From SIG78 sp036677805 (GTDB lineage Bacteria; Verrucomicrobiota; Lentisphaeria; Victivallales; Victivallaceae), in the NCBI GenBank assembly GCA_036677805.1, contig JAVBVS010000019.1:1-64000 (forward strand): 64,000 bases of DNA, in the 5' to 3' direction. The notes under the pieces are model-generated. The model did no database searches and was not told the DNA's origin. It was given only the letters and a program-made list of their open reading frames with translations. Positions 26,846 to 36,651 of the stretch are shown here, piece after piece (the stretch's first letter is position 1; each line of letters opens with the position of its first letter). The translations under genes were made by a program, and so were the position numbers.

Positions 26846-27822
26846 TCAGACCGTGCCGGTTCCGTGAAATTCTGCTGCGTTCCAGCCTGTTGCCGCCGCT
26901 GGCGGTGGCGGCGATCTTTGTCGCCGGCATTTTTCTCGGCAGCCATCTGCTGGACTGGAATTGCTTTCACGCCGCGTGGTGGGGCGATCCGATCTTCCGG
27001 CTGCGGCTGGTGCGGATGCTGGGAGCGCTGACTGTGGGCGCGGGACTGGCGGTTTCCGGCACGGTGTTTCAGGCGGTGCTGCGCAACCCGTTGGCCGAAC
27101 CGTTCACACTGGGCCTTTCAGGCGGCGCCGGGGTGGGCGCGGCGCTGGCTTTCGTGCTTGGGCTGCGCGCCTGGTCGATTTACGCGGTGCCGCTGATGGC
27201 GCTGGCGGGCGCGCTGGCGATTCTGACGGTCGTGCTGCTGGTGGCGCGCCGCGCCGACTGGGGGCACGAAAGCCTGCTCCTCAGCGGAGTTATTTCCGGC
27301 ACGGTGGCGTCAAGCATTCTGGTCTATATCCTGAGCGTCGCCGACAACGACCAGCTCGCCGGGGTGACCTGGTGGATGCTTGGCGATCTTCAGGCGGTCG
27401 ATCTCGATTTTCTGCTGCCGGGAGTGGCGGTGCTGGCGGCGGCGCTGCTGCTGTTGCGCGGTTGGGCCGGCCATTTGAACGCACTGGCGCTGGGCGATGA
27501 AAATGCCTGGGTGCTGGGAGTCGACTATCGGATTTTTTCCGTGGTTTTCATCGTAATCGCGGCGCTGCTGGCGGCGACGACGGTGGCCATGGCCGGACTG
27601 ATCGCATTCGTCGGACTGGTCATCCCACATATGGTGCGACGGCTTTACGGCTGCGACCACCGCCGGATCATTGCGCTGGCGGCCTGGTACGGCGGCGGCT
27701 TCCTGATGCTGTGCGACATCGTTTCGCGCTCGATCACCCCGGCCCGCGAAATTCCGATCGGCGTAATTACCGCATTGATCGGAGGACCGCTTTTCCTGAA
27801 ACTGCTGACCGCGCGGCGCTGA
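26842..27822 (+). CDS. btuC: BtuC-like FecCD-family ABC permease
   Basis: A 326-residue integral membrane permease with about nine or ten hydrophobic helices. NPLAEPFTLGLSGGAGVGAAL near residue 80 and GLIAFVGLVIPHMVRRL near 255 are the FecCD/BtuC signatures; the latter is close to the coupling helix that meets the ATPase. It overlaps btuF by ATGA. No ATP-binding subunit (BtuD) follows: the next gene is on the other strand. It must therefore use an ATPase encoded elsewhere, or the system is incomplete. Confidence 0.85.
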   Translation: MIRPCRFREILLRSSLLPPLAVAAIFVAGIFLGSHLLDWNCFHAAWWGDPIFRLRLVRMLGALTVGAGLAVSGTVFQAVLRNPLAEPFTLGLSGGAGVGAALAFVLGLRAWSIYAVPLMALAGALAILTVVLLVARRADWGHESLLLSGVISGTVASSILVYILSVADNDQLAGVTWWMLGDLQAVDLDFLLPGVAVLAAALLLLRGWAGHLNALALGDENAWVLGVDYRIFSVVFIVIAALLAATTVAMAGLIAFVGLVIPHMVRRLYGCDHRRIIALAAWYGGGFLMLCDIVSRSITPAREIPIGVITALIGGPLFLKLLTARR

Positions 27823-27839
27823 ACCGGCGGGTCTCCCGC

Positions 27840-28595
27840 CTACGGCTCGATTATCACCGCTTCGCCATCCAGCCAGGTGATGCCGTTGCACAGCCACTTG
27901 AAACGGTCGCCGCCGACATCGTCTTTGGCGACGGTGACGGCATGCCCGTCATAAAATCCGGCATCGGTCCGATTGCCGTCATAGACGATGGCGCTCCCGC
28001 TGGTCACGCCGCCGCTGCCGCCGCCGTGACGGTAGGCGATATAGGAACTGGCCACCCAATCGATGGATGGCGTGGAAAGCTTGCCCTGATCCATGAACAG
28101 GACCGCCTTCGACGGTTCGAGCAGTGCGCTCTCGTGACGCGGATAGTAAGGACTGGAACGCTGTTTGCCGCGCGCCGCGCTGTTGTACCCGAAACCCAGC
28201 GCGTTGTGAGCGTAATGCGAATAGTAATAGAGTCCGTCGCTGAAGTTGCCGAAGCCGACGGCTTCCGCGGGGCAGGCGAAAACACCGTATTCGCGTTCGC
28301 TGCCGCGGGCGGTGTAGCTGACGGCGGCAACCGCGCCGCCGCAGACATAGGGCTGGAGCGCCGCCAGCCAGGTACTGCCGCCGGCCGTACTTGACACCGC
28401 CCACCCCTGATGGTCGGCGCCGTAGACCAGCGCGCCAAGAGTCAACTGCCGGAGGTTGCCGAGACATCCGGCGGTCCGCGCCGAAGCGCGCGACGCCGAC
28501 AATGCGGGCAGAAGCATGCCGGCCAGAATTGCGATGATCGCAATCACGACCAGCAGTTCCACCAGTGTGAAAAATCGTCCCCGATTCCGTTCCAT
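27840..28595 (-). CDS. Third secreted prepilin-like protein
   Basis: A 251-residue prepilin-like protein: a basic leader MERNRGRF, then FTLVELLVV with E13 at +5 and the usual long hydrophobic helix. No Gly precedes the cleavage site, so processing may be less efficient or done by a different peptidase. The tail has YRHGG... and AGFYDGH, but the spacing between His and DG is longer than nine, unlike the two neighbours. It converges on the btuFC genes with only 17 nt between, has its own promoter, and is not under the riboswitch. Function unknown. Confidence 0.8.
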   Translation of the reverse strand: MERNRGRFFTLVELLVVIAIIAILAGMLLPALSASRASARTAGCLGNLRQLTLGALVYGADHQGWAVSSTAGGSTWLAALQPYVCGGAVAAVSYTARGSEREYGVFACPAEAVGFGNFSDGLYYYSHYAHNALGFGYNSAARGKQRSSPYYPRHESALLEPSKAVLFMDQGKLSTPSIDWVASSYIAYRHGGGSGGVTSGSAIVYDGNRTDAGFYDGHAVTVAKDDVGGDRFKWLCNGITWLDGEAVIIEP

Positions 28596-28628
28596 GGAGG
28601 ACCTGCCCGCCTTCGGGTTGCGTCCCCC
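28596..28628 (-). promoter_or_regulatory. Structured hairpin in the leader directly before the third pilin-like gene
   Basis: On the minus strand GGGGGAC pairs with GTCCTCC (7 bp, one G-U), then an asymmetric internal loop GCAA/CAG, then CCCG/CGGG closed by AAGG. The 3' arm touches the start codon and covers the only AGG-type ribosome-binding sequence, so translation should depend on opening it. It is not a recognisable known riboswitch. Confidence 0.45.
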
Positions 28629-28645
28629 GCCAATCCCGTCCTATT

Positions 28646-28673
28646 AGTTTACCCGCAATCCGTCATAATTCAA
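28646..28673 (-). promoter_or_regulatory. Possible promoter of the third pilin-like gene
   Basis: TTGAAT, a 16-nt spacer and TAAACT on the minus strand, about 50 nt before the start codon. Confidence 0.4.
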
Positions 28674-28890
28674 GCGTCGATTCGGAAAAACATGAAAAAC
28701 TCATCCCCTCCGGAAAACGTCCATGCCGGCGCTGCCGCGATCCGGCGTTCCGCGGTGACATTCCCGGCCGTCATCTTTCCGTCAATTCTCCAAAAATGAC
28801 GAATAACGCCGTCATTTCTCCGGCAGGATCATCGTTTCAGACTCAGAATCAAGCCGTTTTGAAATTTTCTCAAAAATATCGCATCACCTC

Positions 28891-28919
28891 TTGCAATACA
28901 TCGCCACTCGATGTATAAT
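28891..28919 (+). promoter_or_regulatory. Promoter of the padR-membrane protein operon
   Basis: TTGCAA (28891-28896), a 17-nt spacer and a perfect TATAAT (28914-28919) lie 55 nt before the padR start. The rest of the 378-nt gap (28596-28973) shows no gene. Confidence 0.7.
28896..28916. promoter_or_regulatory. Dyad operator within the padR promoter
   Basis: A perfect 8-bp inverted repeat ATACATCG / CGATGTAT with a 5-bp centre fills the space between -35 and -10 and overlaps the first bases of the -10 box. PadR-family regulators bind dyads with ACAT/ATGT half-sites, so autorepression is the likely meaning. Confidence 0.65.
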
Positions 28920-28973
28920 ATATCAAAAGGCATGTGATCCCGATTGCGGTCCGGACAGCGAAAGGAGCCGATC

Positions 28974-29294
28974 ATGGAAAACAGCGAACTGATGCGCGGC
29001 GTGATGGAAATGGTGGTGTTGAAATTTCTGGCGGAGCGCCCGATGTACGGCTATGAAATCATCAAGCGGGTCAACGTCCAGAGCAACGGTGCCTTCCGCT
29101 GGAAGGAAGGCACGCTCTATCCGGCGCTGCACCGCATGGCCGAGGCCGGGCTGATCGAGAGCTACTGGAATCTGGAGGCCGGGGTGCGGCCGCGCAAATA
29201 CTACCGGCTGACCACTGAAGGCGTGACTCAGGTAAAACTCCGGACAACCGAGGGACAGGCCTTCGCCGCCGCCTTGACCATGTTGCTGGCCTGA
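28974..29294 (+). CDS. PadR-family transcriptional regulator
   Basis: A 106-residue winged-helix protein of the short PadR (subfamily 2) type. The pattern MVVLKFLAERPMYGYEIIKR, then FRWKEGTLYPALHRMAEAGLIES, then KYYRLTTEG is diagnostic. The ATG at 28974 has AAAGGAG upstream; the open frame extends 10 codons more. PadR proteins usually repress the adjacent membrane-protein gene until an envelope stressor is sensed. The dyad in its own promoter and the HAAS-type membrane gene 24 nt downstream fit that arrangement. Confidence 0.93.
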   Translation: MENSELMRGVMEMVVLKFLAERPMYGYEIIKRVNVQSNGAFRWKEGTLYPALHRMAEAGLIESYWNLEAGVRPRKYYRLTTEGVTQVKLRTTEGQAFAAALTMLLA

Positions 29295-29317
29295 AGGCCA
29301 GAATCGGGGGATGAATC

Positions 29318-31327
29318 ATGAATCGGGATTTCATGGAGCTTGCCGAACGCTGCACCCGGAGCCTGAACGGCGACCCGGAACTACGCCGCGATGTCACGGA
29401 AGAGCTGGCCGGACACCTTGAAGACAAGGCCGCCGAGCTTGAACAAAATGGACTGGCTCCGGCAGCCGCCATCCGCGACGCCATCCATGAATTCGGACCG
29501 CCGGAGGAAATCGATCGGGAGTTGCTGGCGGCCAACTGGAGCCGGCTGAAACGCCGGGCCCGGGTCAAGTGGGCGTTCCGGCTGCTGGCCGGGCCGCTGT
29601 TATTGATGCTGCTCTTCTGGTCGCTCAATCTGCCGCTGCTGCGTCACGGCGGCTGGTTCCTGCCCGACAGCTGGCGCGCCGTACTGCTGCCCGAACCGCT
29701 GGCCGGTTGGGTATGGCGTCAAACCGCGCCGTCGTATTCGGCCCGAGCCAAGCTGCTGACCGACGGCGGACAGAGCCGAATCGCCGAACCCTGGCTGCCG
29801 CCGCGCATCGCCGCGCAGCGCGCCATCTGGGAAAGCGATCCCGGCAATCCGGTTTTTCTGGCGCATTATCTGGTCGAACTCAGCGCCGTCGGCAATCACC
29901 ATTATGCCAATCCGGCTTTTCAATCGCGCATTCTGGCGGAGTTTGATACGGCGCGGCGTCTCGATCCCGACAATGCGCTTTATGATTATCTGCCCGCCGC
30001 GCTGGAACTGGCGCAGGCGGCCAGGGTGGAATCTTCCGAATCCGGACCGGACCGGAAAAACCGCCGACAGCTCAAGATCGAAGACCGGGACCGGCTCGAC
30101 CGGGCGATGGCGATGGTCCGGGAGGGCGCGGCCAAGCCCGGCTGGAATGACCATGCCGGAGCCTTTCAACAGGCGCAAAGCGCCGCGTTGAATCTCGGCG
30201 GTTCCGTTCCGGACCGGCTGCGCCGCATGTGGATCGAACGGATGGATACTTCGCTGGGGGTATGGCGCTTTTATCAACTGGTCATGATCCTGCCGCTTTA
30301 CGCCGAACTGCTGGAACAGGAGGGCAAGCCCGAGCTGGCCACGGTTTATGCCGACCTCTGGCAGCCGATCCTCCGGCAGTCGGTAACGCGGCCGGACTGG
30401 GCGCCTACGGAACTTTATTTCTGGAAATCCTGGGTGGTATCGGGACAAGCCGCAGCCGAGCAGCGTGGCGATCGGGCCCGGGCTCAGGCCATTGCCGGGA
30501 TCCTCGAATCGCTGAACATGTCGGGCCGTTCGGCCGCCGATCATGCCCAATACCAAGCGCAAAGGGGGTGGTTTTCCCAATTGATCTGGCTGCCGGAATT
30601 CGGCGGTTACACGGTTTCCAATGACGACCTGCGGCCGGAACGCCGGTTGAGTTATGCCGTCTTCGACGGCCTCGCGGCGGCGGCGTTCACCGGCGTCATG
30701 CTCCTGATTCTGGCGCTCCTGCTCGCGGCGCAGTGGCTCCTCCGGTGCAACGGACAACGCGGCATCCGCCTGACTCTCCGGTGGCGCGATTACGGCCAAA
30801 TTGCATTGTGGGGCATTCTGACGCCACTGGCAGTCTATTACGGCTGCACCCGAATCGAAGCAATTTCGGGGCGCGCTTGGGGTCCGGAAGCGAATTTGCC
30901 GCGTTCGCTGGCCTCGCTGGCGGTTCTGGCGCTGGGCGCGGTCTGGTTTATCATCCTGATGCGGCGCAAACTCACCCGCCGGGCGCGAGAGCTCGGGTGG
31001 GACAGCCTCTCCGCCGCCACCGCCATCGCCAATCTGCTGCCCGCGCTGACGGTTTTCACCCTGGCGGCCGGAATCGTGCTGGGAACGCTGGCGCGCTGGG
31101 AACAGCAGCATTATGCGGCGTCCGACCGCTTGATCCTCAGCGATCAGATTGCGGCGCGTCAGCGGGCAATCGTCCGCCAGCAGGTGCTCGACCGGCTGCC
31201 GGAGCCGGCAGCGGCCTTACCGGACCGGGACGCGGCGGGTCCAGAGCCGGCGCAGACAGTCGATGCCGCCCCGGCGCATGATCGGGTTTTCGGGATTATA
31301 CAAGCTGCGCCGGGAAAAGAAAATTGA
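29318..31327 (+). CDS. PadR-linked membrane protein with N-terminal HAAS-like domain
   Basis: A 669-residue membrane protein of unknown function. Residues 5-75 form a helical segment (ELRRDVTEELAGHLEDKAAEL, then AIHEFGPPEEIDRELLAANW). This resembles the HAAS/DUF1700 domain repeatedly found beside PadR regulators, where it is thought to signal to them. One transmembrane helix lies near 93-112, a large soluble region (about 120-440) follows, and four hydrophobic helices lie near 450-610. The Ala/Pro-rich C-terminus overlaps the convergent hydrolase gene by 111 bases. It is clearly co-transcribed with padR. No enzymatic motif was seen. Confidence 0.75.
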   Translation: MNRDFMELAERCTRSLNGDPELRRDVTEELAGHLEDKAAELEQNGLAPAAAIRDAIHEFGPPEEIDRELLAANWSRLKRRARVKWAFRLLAGPLLLMLLFWSLNLPLLRHGGWFLPDSWRAVLLPEPLAGWVWRQTAPSYSARAKLLTDGGQSRIAEPWLPPRIAAQRAIWESDPGNPVFLAHYLVELSAVGNHHYANPAFQSRILAEFDTARRLDPDNALYDYLPAALELAQAARVESSESGPDRKNRRQLKIEDRDRLDRAMAMVREGAAKPGWNDHAGAFQQAQSAALNLGGSVPDRLRRMWIERMDTSLGVWRFYQLVMILPLYAELLEQEGKPELATVYADLWQPILRQSVTRPDWAPTELYFWKSWVVSGQAAAEQRGDRARAQAIAGILESLNMSGRSAADHAQYQAQRGWFSQLIWLPEFGGYTVSNDDLRPERRLSYAVFDGLAAAAFTGVMLLILALLLAAQWLLRCNGQRGIRLTLRWRDYGQIALWGILTPLAVYYGCTRIEAISGRAWGPEANLPRSLASLAVLALGAVWFIILMRRKLTRRARELGWDSLSAATAIANLLPALTVFTLAAGIVLGTLARWEQQHYAASDRLILSDQIAARQRAIVRQQVLDRLPEPAAALPDRDAAGPEPAQTVDAAPAHDRVFGIIQAAPGKEN

Positions 31328-32545
31328 CCCCTTGATTTCAGGATTTTTCTGATTGTAAAGCAGCTGGCGGCAGAGTTCCTCGGCGTCCCAGCCGCGCTGT
31401 CCCAGCCGGTAGGGCGCCAATCCGATGTAGAGATCGACCCCGGTTCCTCGAACCGCCTTGCTCCACCAGTCGCACAAGGCGGCGTAAGCCGCCACATCCT
31501 GGTTGAAATCCCAATAGATCTGCGGCACGATATAGTCGATCCAGCCCGCCTGAATCCAGCGCAGACTGTCGGCGCAATGCGCCTCATAGCTTTCGCTGCC
31601 CCCCGTCAACGACCCCGCCGGGGAGCTTTTGCGGTTACGCCAGATGCCGAAGGGGCTGATGCCGAAGCGCACGCTCCGGCCGTTCTGCCGATTCCAGACG
31701 GCGATCTGGCGATGGACGTCCTGGACCAGCAAGTTCACGTTGTTTCGCCGCCAGTCCCCCAGACTCATACCCTGGGCATTGTATTTCCGGAACGTGGCGC
31801 GGTCAGCCTCCTCCGGGGTGTTGTCGGGATAGAAGTAGTCATCGAAATGAATGCCGTCAAGCGGATAATTGCGCACCAGCTCCATCACCGTCGCGGCCAC
31901 GAAGCCGCGGACCTGCGGTTCGCCGGGATTCAACACCAGACGGCGTTTGCCGTCAATGACGGCATCCAGCACCAGATTCGGATTTTTCCGGGCAAAATTG
32001 TCGGGCGCAAGCGTATTGAGATAAGCATTGCAGGAGAGGTTGGTCGTCCCGATCACCCGATAGGGATTGAGCCAGGCATGGAACTCCAGCCCATTGCGGT
32101 GCGCCTCCTGAATCATGAATGCCAGCGGGTCGAAATCGCCCTCCGGCGCCCGGCCTTCGGCCCCGGCGAGAAAACGCGACCACGGATTGAGCTTCGACGG
32201 ATAAAATGCGTCGTTGGTCGGACGGACCTGAAAGAAAACCGCATTGAATTTATCTTGAGCCAGCTGCGCGGTCAACTGCCGCCAATGCCGCCGGAACTCT
32301 TCCCAGGTGGCGCAAGTCGGAAAATCGGTGTTATTGACCGTCGCCACCCAGATTCCGCGCATCTCCTTGCCGGCTTCGCGGTAAGCCGACGGCAGCCGGA
32401 CCGGGGAGCTGTCGAAGCGCCCGGCATAACGACCGCCGCTCCAAGCCGCCTCCCCCGCCGGAAGCGGCGCGCATCCCATCCACAATGCCGGAATCAAACC
32501 AACTGCCGTCCACGCCCGCCGCCATCGTCCCATCATCATCGCCAT
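31217..32545 (-). CDS. GHL10/DUF187-type glycosyl hydrolase-like protein
   Basis: A 442-residue secreted protein with an N-terminal hydrophobic signal ending ALWMGCAP, which could be lipidated although the lipobox is imperfect. From about residue 60 (EMRGIWVATVNNTDFPT) it follows the family-10-like GHL10 TIM barrel. Conserved FQVRPTNDAFYPS, FHAWLNPYRV, DGIHFDDYFYP and IDYIVPQIYWDF segments are present. Bacterial relatives such as the YngK/DigH group cleave peptidoglycan-derived or other glycans. Here the substrate is unknown. It overlaps the upstream plus-strand gene tail to tail by 111 bases. Confidence 0.85.
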   Translation of the reverse strand: MAMMMGRWRRAWTAVGLIPALWMGCAPLPAGEAAWSGGRYAGRFDSSPVRLPSAYREAGKEMRGIWVATVNNTDFPTCATWEEFRRHWRQLTAQLAQDKFNAVFFQVRPTNDAFYPSKLNPWSRFLAGAEGRAPEGDFDPLAFMIQEAHRNGLEFHAWLNPYRVIGTTNLSCNAYLNTLAPDNFARKNPNLVLDAVIDGKRRLVLNPGEPQVRGFVAATVMELVRNYPLDGIHFDDYFYPDNTPEEADRATFRKYNAQGMSLGDWRRNNVNLLVQDVHRQIAVWNRQNGRSVRFGISPFGIWRNRKSSPAGSLTGGSESYEAHCADSLRWIQAGWIDYIVPQIYWDFNQDVAAYAALCDWWSKAVRGTGVDLYIGLAPYRLGQRGWDAEELCRQLLYNQKNPEIKGSIFFSRRSLYNPENPIMRRGGIDCLRRLWTRRVPVR

Positions 32546-32643
32546 TGATTGGAATCCATCCTTTGCCTGGTCATTGCATCCAGCCCGGATCGGGGCCGGA
32601 ATTTTTCATCGTTTTTCCGCGGCGCCGCCCGCATTGCGCGGTC

Positions 32644-34041
32644 TCAAGCAAGAGGAGCACCGGACGGAAGCCTGAATTCGGCCAGCAACGCCGCCGCACC
32701 GCCCGGATACCCGGTCACATCGTAATAAGCAACCGCGACATGGGTGATTTTCCTGTTTTCATCGAACACCGGACTGGCCGTCACGATCAGCTCCCGGCCG
32801 TCCAATACGCCGTTCGACGCGCGATAATGGCGCTCGCCGTCGGCGAATGCCGCTTTTGCCGCGCAATCCTCGGGAGCCCCGGAGCTGCGACATCCGAGTT
32901 CGAAACAGCAATGCGTCCGGACATCCTCGGCGCTGATGTGAAGCAGCTCCAGCGCCCGGCCGTTGGCGCAGACGATTTTATACTCGCCATCCAGCAGCAG
33001 CAAGCCCATCGCAACATGGTCGAACAACATCCGATACTCTTTGTTGCGGCGGCGCAGACTGCGTTCGGCGCTCTCCTGACGTGAAATATCGACGCCGAAG
33101 CCCAGAATATAACGCGACCCGTCGGCCCGGGTCATCAACCGTTTCAGCAGCCGGATCACCCGGGGACGGCCGGACTGGTCGGTAAGAAACCACTTGTAAT
33201 CGATTCTGGTATCGTCGCGCACGATCTCCAGATCGCTGGAACGAATGCGCAACGCGTGTTCGGTCGCGCCGAAAAGCTCGAAATCGGATTTGCCGTAAAT
33301 TTCATCCGGCGCCTTGCCGAGCAGCCCGCTGAAAGCGGCGTTGCAGCGGCTGTAAACGAAATCGCTGCTCACATCCTTGGTGAAAATGTACCCCGGCAGA
33401 TTTTCGAAAATCGCCTTGAGCATCATATCGGCGTCGGCCAGCTCGAAATTCTGTTTTTCCAGCGCCGAAACGTCGACGCTCGCCATCAACACCAGACGCC
33501 GCCCGGTCTCCAGGTTGCGATAGGACTCCACATGCTCCATAAACCGGCGGGAAGCGCCATTGTTGTAGAGATGGTAGCTTTCGTAAAAAGAATCCTGCTC
33601 GCCGCTCAGAAGTTTGCGCCAGTTGGCCAGAAAATGCTCCCGGTCGGCCGGAGCCATATTACGCGCATACTCTTCCGGCGGCCTGAACCCGCCCGACCAA
33701 ATGCCCTCCGCGCCACCCTCCATAAGCACCGCCGCATCCTCCGGCGCCACCATGAAATAGCGCATCCGGCCGAGACGCGCCATGCACTGCAACAGGGTTT
33801 CCGCCCCATGCCAGCGCTCCCGCTCGCCTCGCGAATCCCGCACCAGATCGTCGTAACGACGGCGCAAACTCCAGTAACGGAGCTGGATCACCAGGAACAG
33901 CACCAGGAAAATCAGCGCCGGCAGCAGCAGAATCGCCATGCGCAACAGCAGATCGCAATCCAGACGGCCGCCGGCGGCCGCCGGCAACAGGGTTTCGAAA
34001 ACCCACAATGCGGCCAGGTTCGTCATTTCGATCGGCTCCAT
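32644..34041 (-). CDS. Membrane-anchored multi-PAS sensory protein without output domain
   Basis: A 465-residue protein. One transmembrane helix lies at about 30-52. Three PAS-type modules follow: roughly 85-190, 205-320 (IFENLPGYIFTKD, NAAFSGLLGKAPDEIYGKSDFELFG, a PAC-like end GFGVDISRQESAE) and 325-445 (LLLLDGEYKIVCANGRALELL). No histidine kinase, GGDEF, EAL or methyl-accepting region follows: the protein ends 20 residues after the last PAS, and the next 98 bases hold no output gene. It may signal through a partner elsewhere. It lies 31 nt after the LolA-like lipoprotein gene in the same orientation. Confidence 0.75.
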   Translation of the reverse strand: MEPIEMTNLAALWVFETLLPAAAGGRLDCDLLLRMAILLLPALIFLVLFLVIQLRYWSLRRRYDDLVRDSRGERERWHGAETLLQCMARLGRMRYFMVAPEDAAVLMEGGAEGIWSGGFRPPEEYARNMAPADREHFLANWRKLLSGEQDSFYESYHLYNNGASRRFMEHVESYRNLETGRRLVLMASVDVSALEKQNFELADADMMLKAIFENLPGYIFTKDVSSDFVYSRCNAAFSGLLGKAPDEIYGKSDFELFGATEHALRIRSSDLEIVRDDTRIDYKWFLTDQSGRPRVIRLLKRLMTRADGSRYILGFGVDISRQESAERSLRRRNKEYRMLFDHVAMGLLLLDGEYKIVCANGRALELLHISAEDVRTHCCFELGCRSSGAPEDCAAKAAFADGERHYRASNGVLDGRELIVTASPVFDENRKITHVAVAYYDVTGYPGGAAALLAEFRLPSGAPLA

Positions 34042-34072
34042 ATTCCGGCCCGCCCCCGGTTCGGGAAAACGG

Positions 34073-34897
34073 TCAGCGATTCTTCAGGCGCTGGCGCTTG
34101 ACCTCCATCAATACCGGATCGAACTCCGGCACATCGAATTCATCGTTTTTGAATTTGGGATTGAGGACATAGCCGACGACCCGCGACGTATATTCGCGAT
34201 CGTTTTCGGTAATCCGGCTCAAGCTCGGAATTTTAACCTCATCGAAGGTCTGGTACTCGACAATGTCGTTCACATAATGAACCTCGATGTCGCCGGCCTT
34301 GAAATCCAGCTCCATCCGTTTCGGCAGCGCCCGCGCCCGATCGACATAGATGATGATCGGCTTCTGGTCGGTAATTCCGGTGTCGCAGACCAGCTTGTAA
34401 TATTCCGCATCGTCATCGGGCAGTTTCACGATCGACAGATCGACCTTCTCGAACAACTGATCGTAATCGTTGTCGGGATGGCCCAGCGCCAGCATGGTTT
34501 TGACCTTGGCCAGTTCCCGTCCGGTCAGCTCCGAGATGACGCCGTTGACGTAATCGATGGTCCACGCCTGACCGCCTTTGCTGATGATCGCGCTCTGGGG
34601 CGTGTTTTCCTCGAAAACGGTGAATTTGAACTTGTCCGGGCGCTGGAAACGCACTTCCACCAGATAGTGGTTCGCGCTGAAGAAACGTTTTTCCTCAATG
34701 TTCTGCCGCTGGAAGTAGCTGTAGGCGTTGCGATAATTTTTGCCGGGGTCCATGGCCTGGACCATCCGGGCCTCCAGTTCATCAAGCGTCACATCGCTCG
34801 GCTCTTCCGGAGTGGCGCATCCGACCGGCAGCAGCCAACCGACAAGCAGCATGGCCGGAGCCGTCCATCTCAACCAATGGCGGATACCCTTGCGCAT
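34073..34897 (-). CDS. LolA/LolB-like outer-membrane lipoprotein-sorting family protein
   Basis: A 274-residue probable lipoprotein. A long signal segment ends LLPVGC with Cys27 as a likely lipid-attachment site, although Pro at -3 is not ideal. The mature part is predicted beta-rich (YLVEVRFQRPDKFKFTVFE, ISKGGQAWTIDY, KRMELDFKAGDIEVHYVND), which fits the half-barrel fold of LolA/LolB and related lipoprotein-sorting proteins. It could carry lipids or lipoproteins to the outer membrane. The assignment is to the fold family, not to a proven Lol function. It is followed by the PAS protein gene. Confidence 0.6.
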   Translation of the reverse strand: MRKGIRHWLRWTAPAMLLVGWLLPVGCATPEEPSDVTLDELEARMVQAMDPGKNYRNAYSYFQRQNIEEKRFFSANHYLVEVRFQRPDKFKFTVFEENTPQSAIISKGGQAWTIDYVNGVISELTGRELAKVKTMLALGHPDNDYDQLFEKVDLSIVKLPDDDAEYYKLVCDTGITDQKPIIIYVDRARALPKRMELDFKAGDIEVHYVNDIVEYQTFDEVKIPSLSRITENDREYTSRVVGYVLNPKFKNDEFDVPEFDPVLMEVKRQRLKNR

Positions 34898-34923
34898 TTT
34901 CTTTCACCTGTTTTCGATCTCTT

Positions 34924-34965
34924 GGGGCTTTCCCGGCCGGGGGCGCGCCCCGCGGCCGGAAGCCC
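34924..34965 (-). terminator. Strong hairpin between gnd and the LolA-like gene
   Basis: A long GC-rich inverted repeat (GGGCTTTCCCGGCCGGGGG against CCCCGCGGCCGGAAGCCC) sits just after gnd on the minus strand. No T-run follows, so it may be a factor-dependent terminator or an mRNA 3' stabiliser. Confidence 0.45.
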
Positions 34966-34985
34966 TGATTTGATTATGATACGGA

Positions 34986-36443
<1,458 letters not shown>

Positions 36444-36492
36444 AACATCCTTCCTGCATTGGGAGTTGAAAAATCGGCAAACCACACTCATT

Positions 36493-36521
36493 ACTATAAG
36501 ACTGAAACCCCCCGAATTCAA
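36493..36521 (-). promoter_or_regulatory. gnd promoter
   Basis: On the minus strand TTGAAT, a 17-nt spacer and TATAGT, about 50 nt before the gnd start codon. Confidence 0.6.
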
Positions 36522-36581
36522 CATGGCTCGTCCCGAAAAAGCGAAAAAAAACGAAAAAGCCGCTTTTTTAATTAAAGCCGC

Positions 36582-36611
36582 TTGACAAACCGCCGTCCGG
36601 TGCGCTAACGT
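36582..36611 (+). promoter_or_regulatory. topA promoter
   Basis: A consensus TTGACA (36582-36587), an 18-nt spacer and TAACGT (36606-36611) lie 40 nt before the topA start. Confidence 0.55.
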
Positions 36612-36651
36612 AAACGCGTACGTATAGCAATTTTTTTTCAGGACGGATACC

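Noticed and set aside
27826..27840. GGCGGG/CCCGCC hairpin after btuC as a terminator
   Set aside because: The stem has only a 3-nt loop and no T-run, and it overlaps the end of the convergent gene, so the evidence is too weak.
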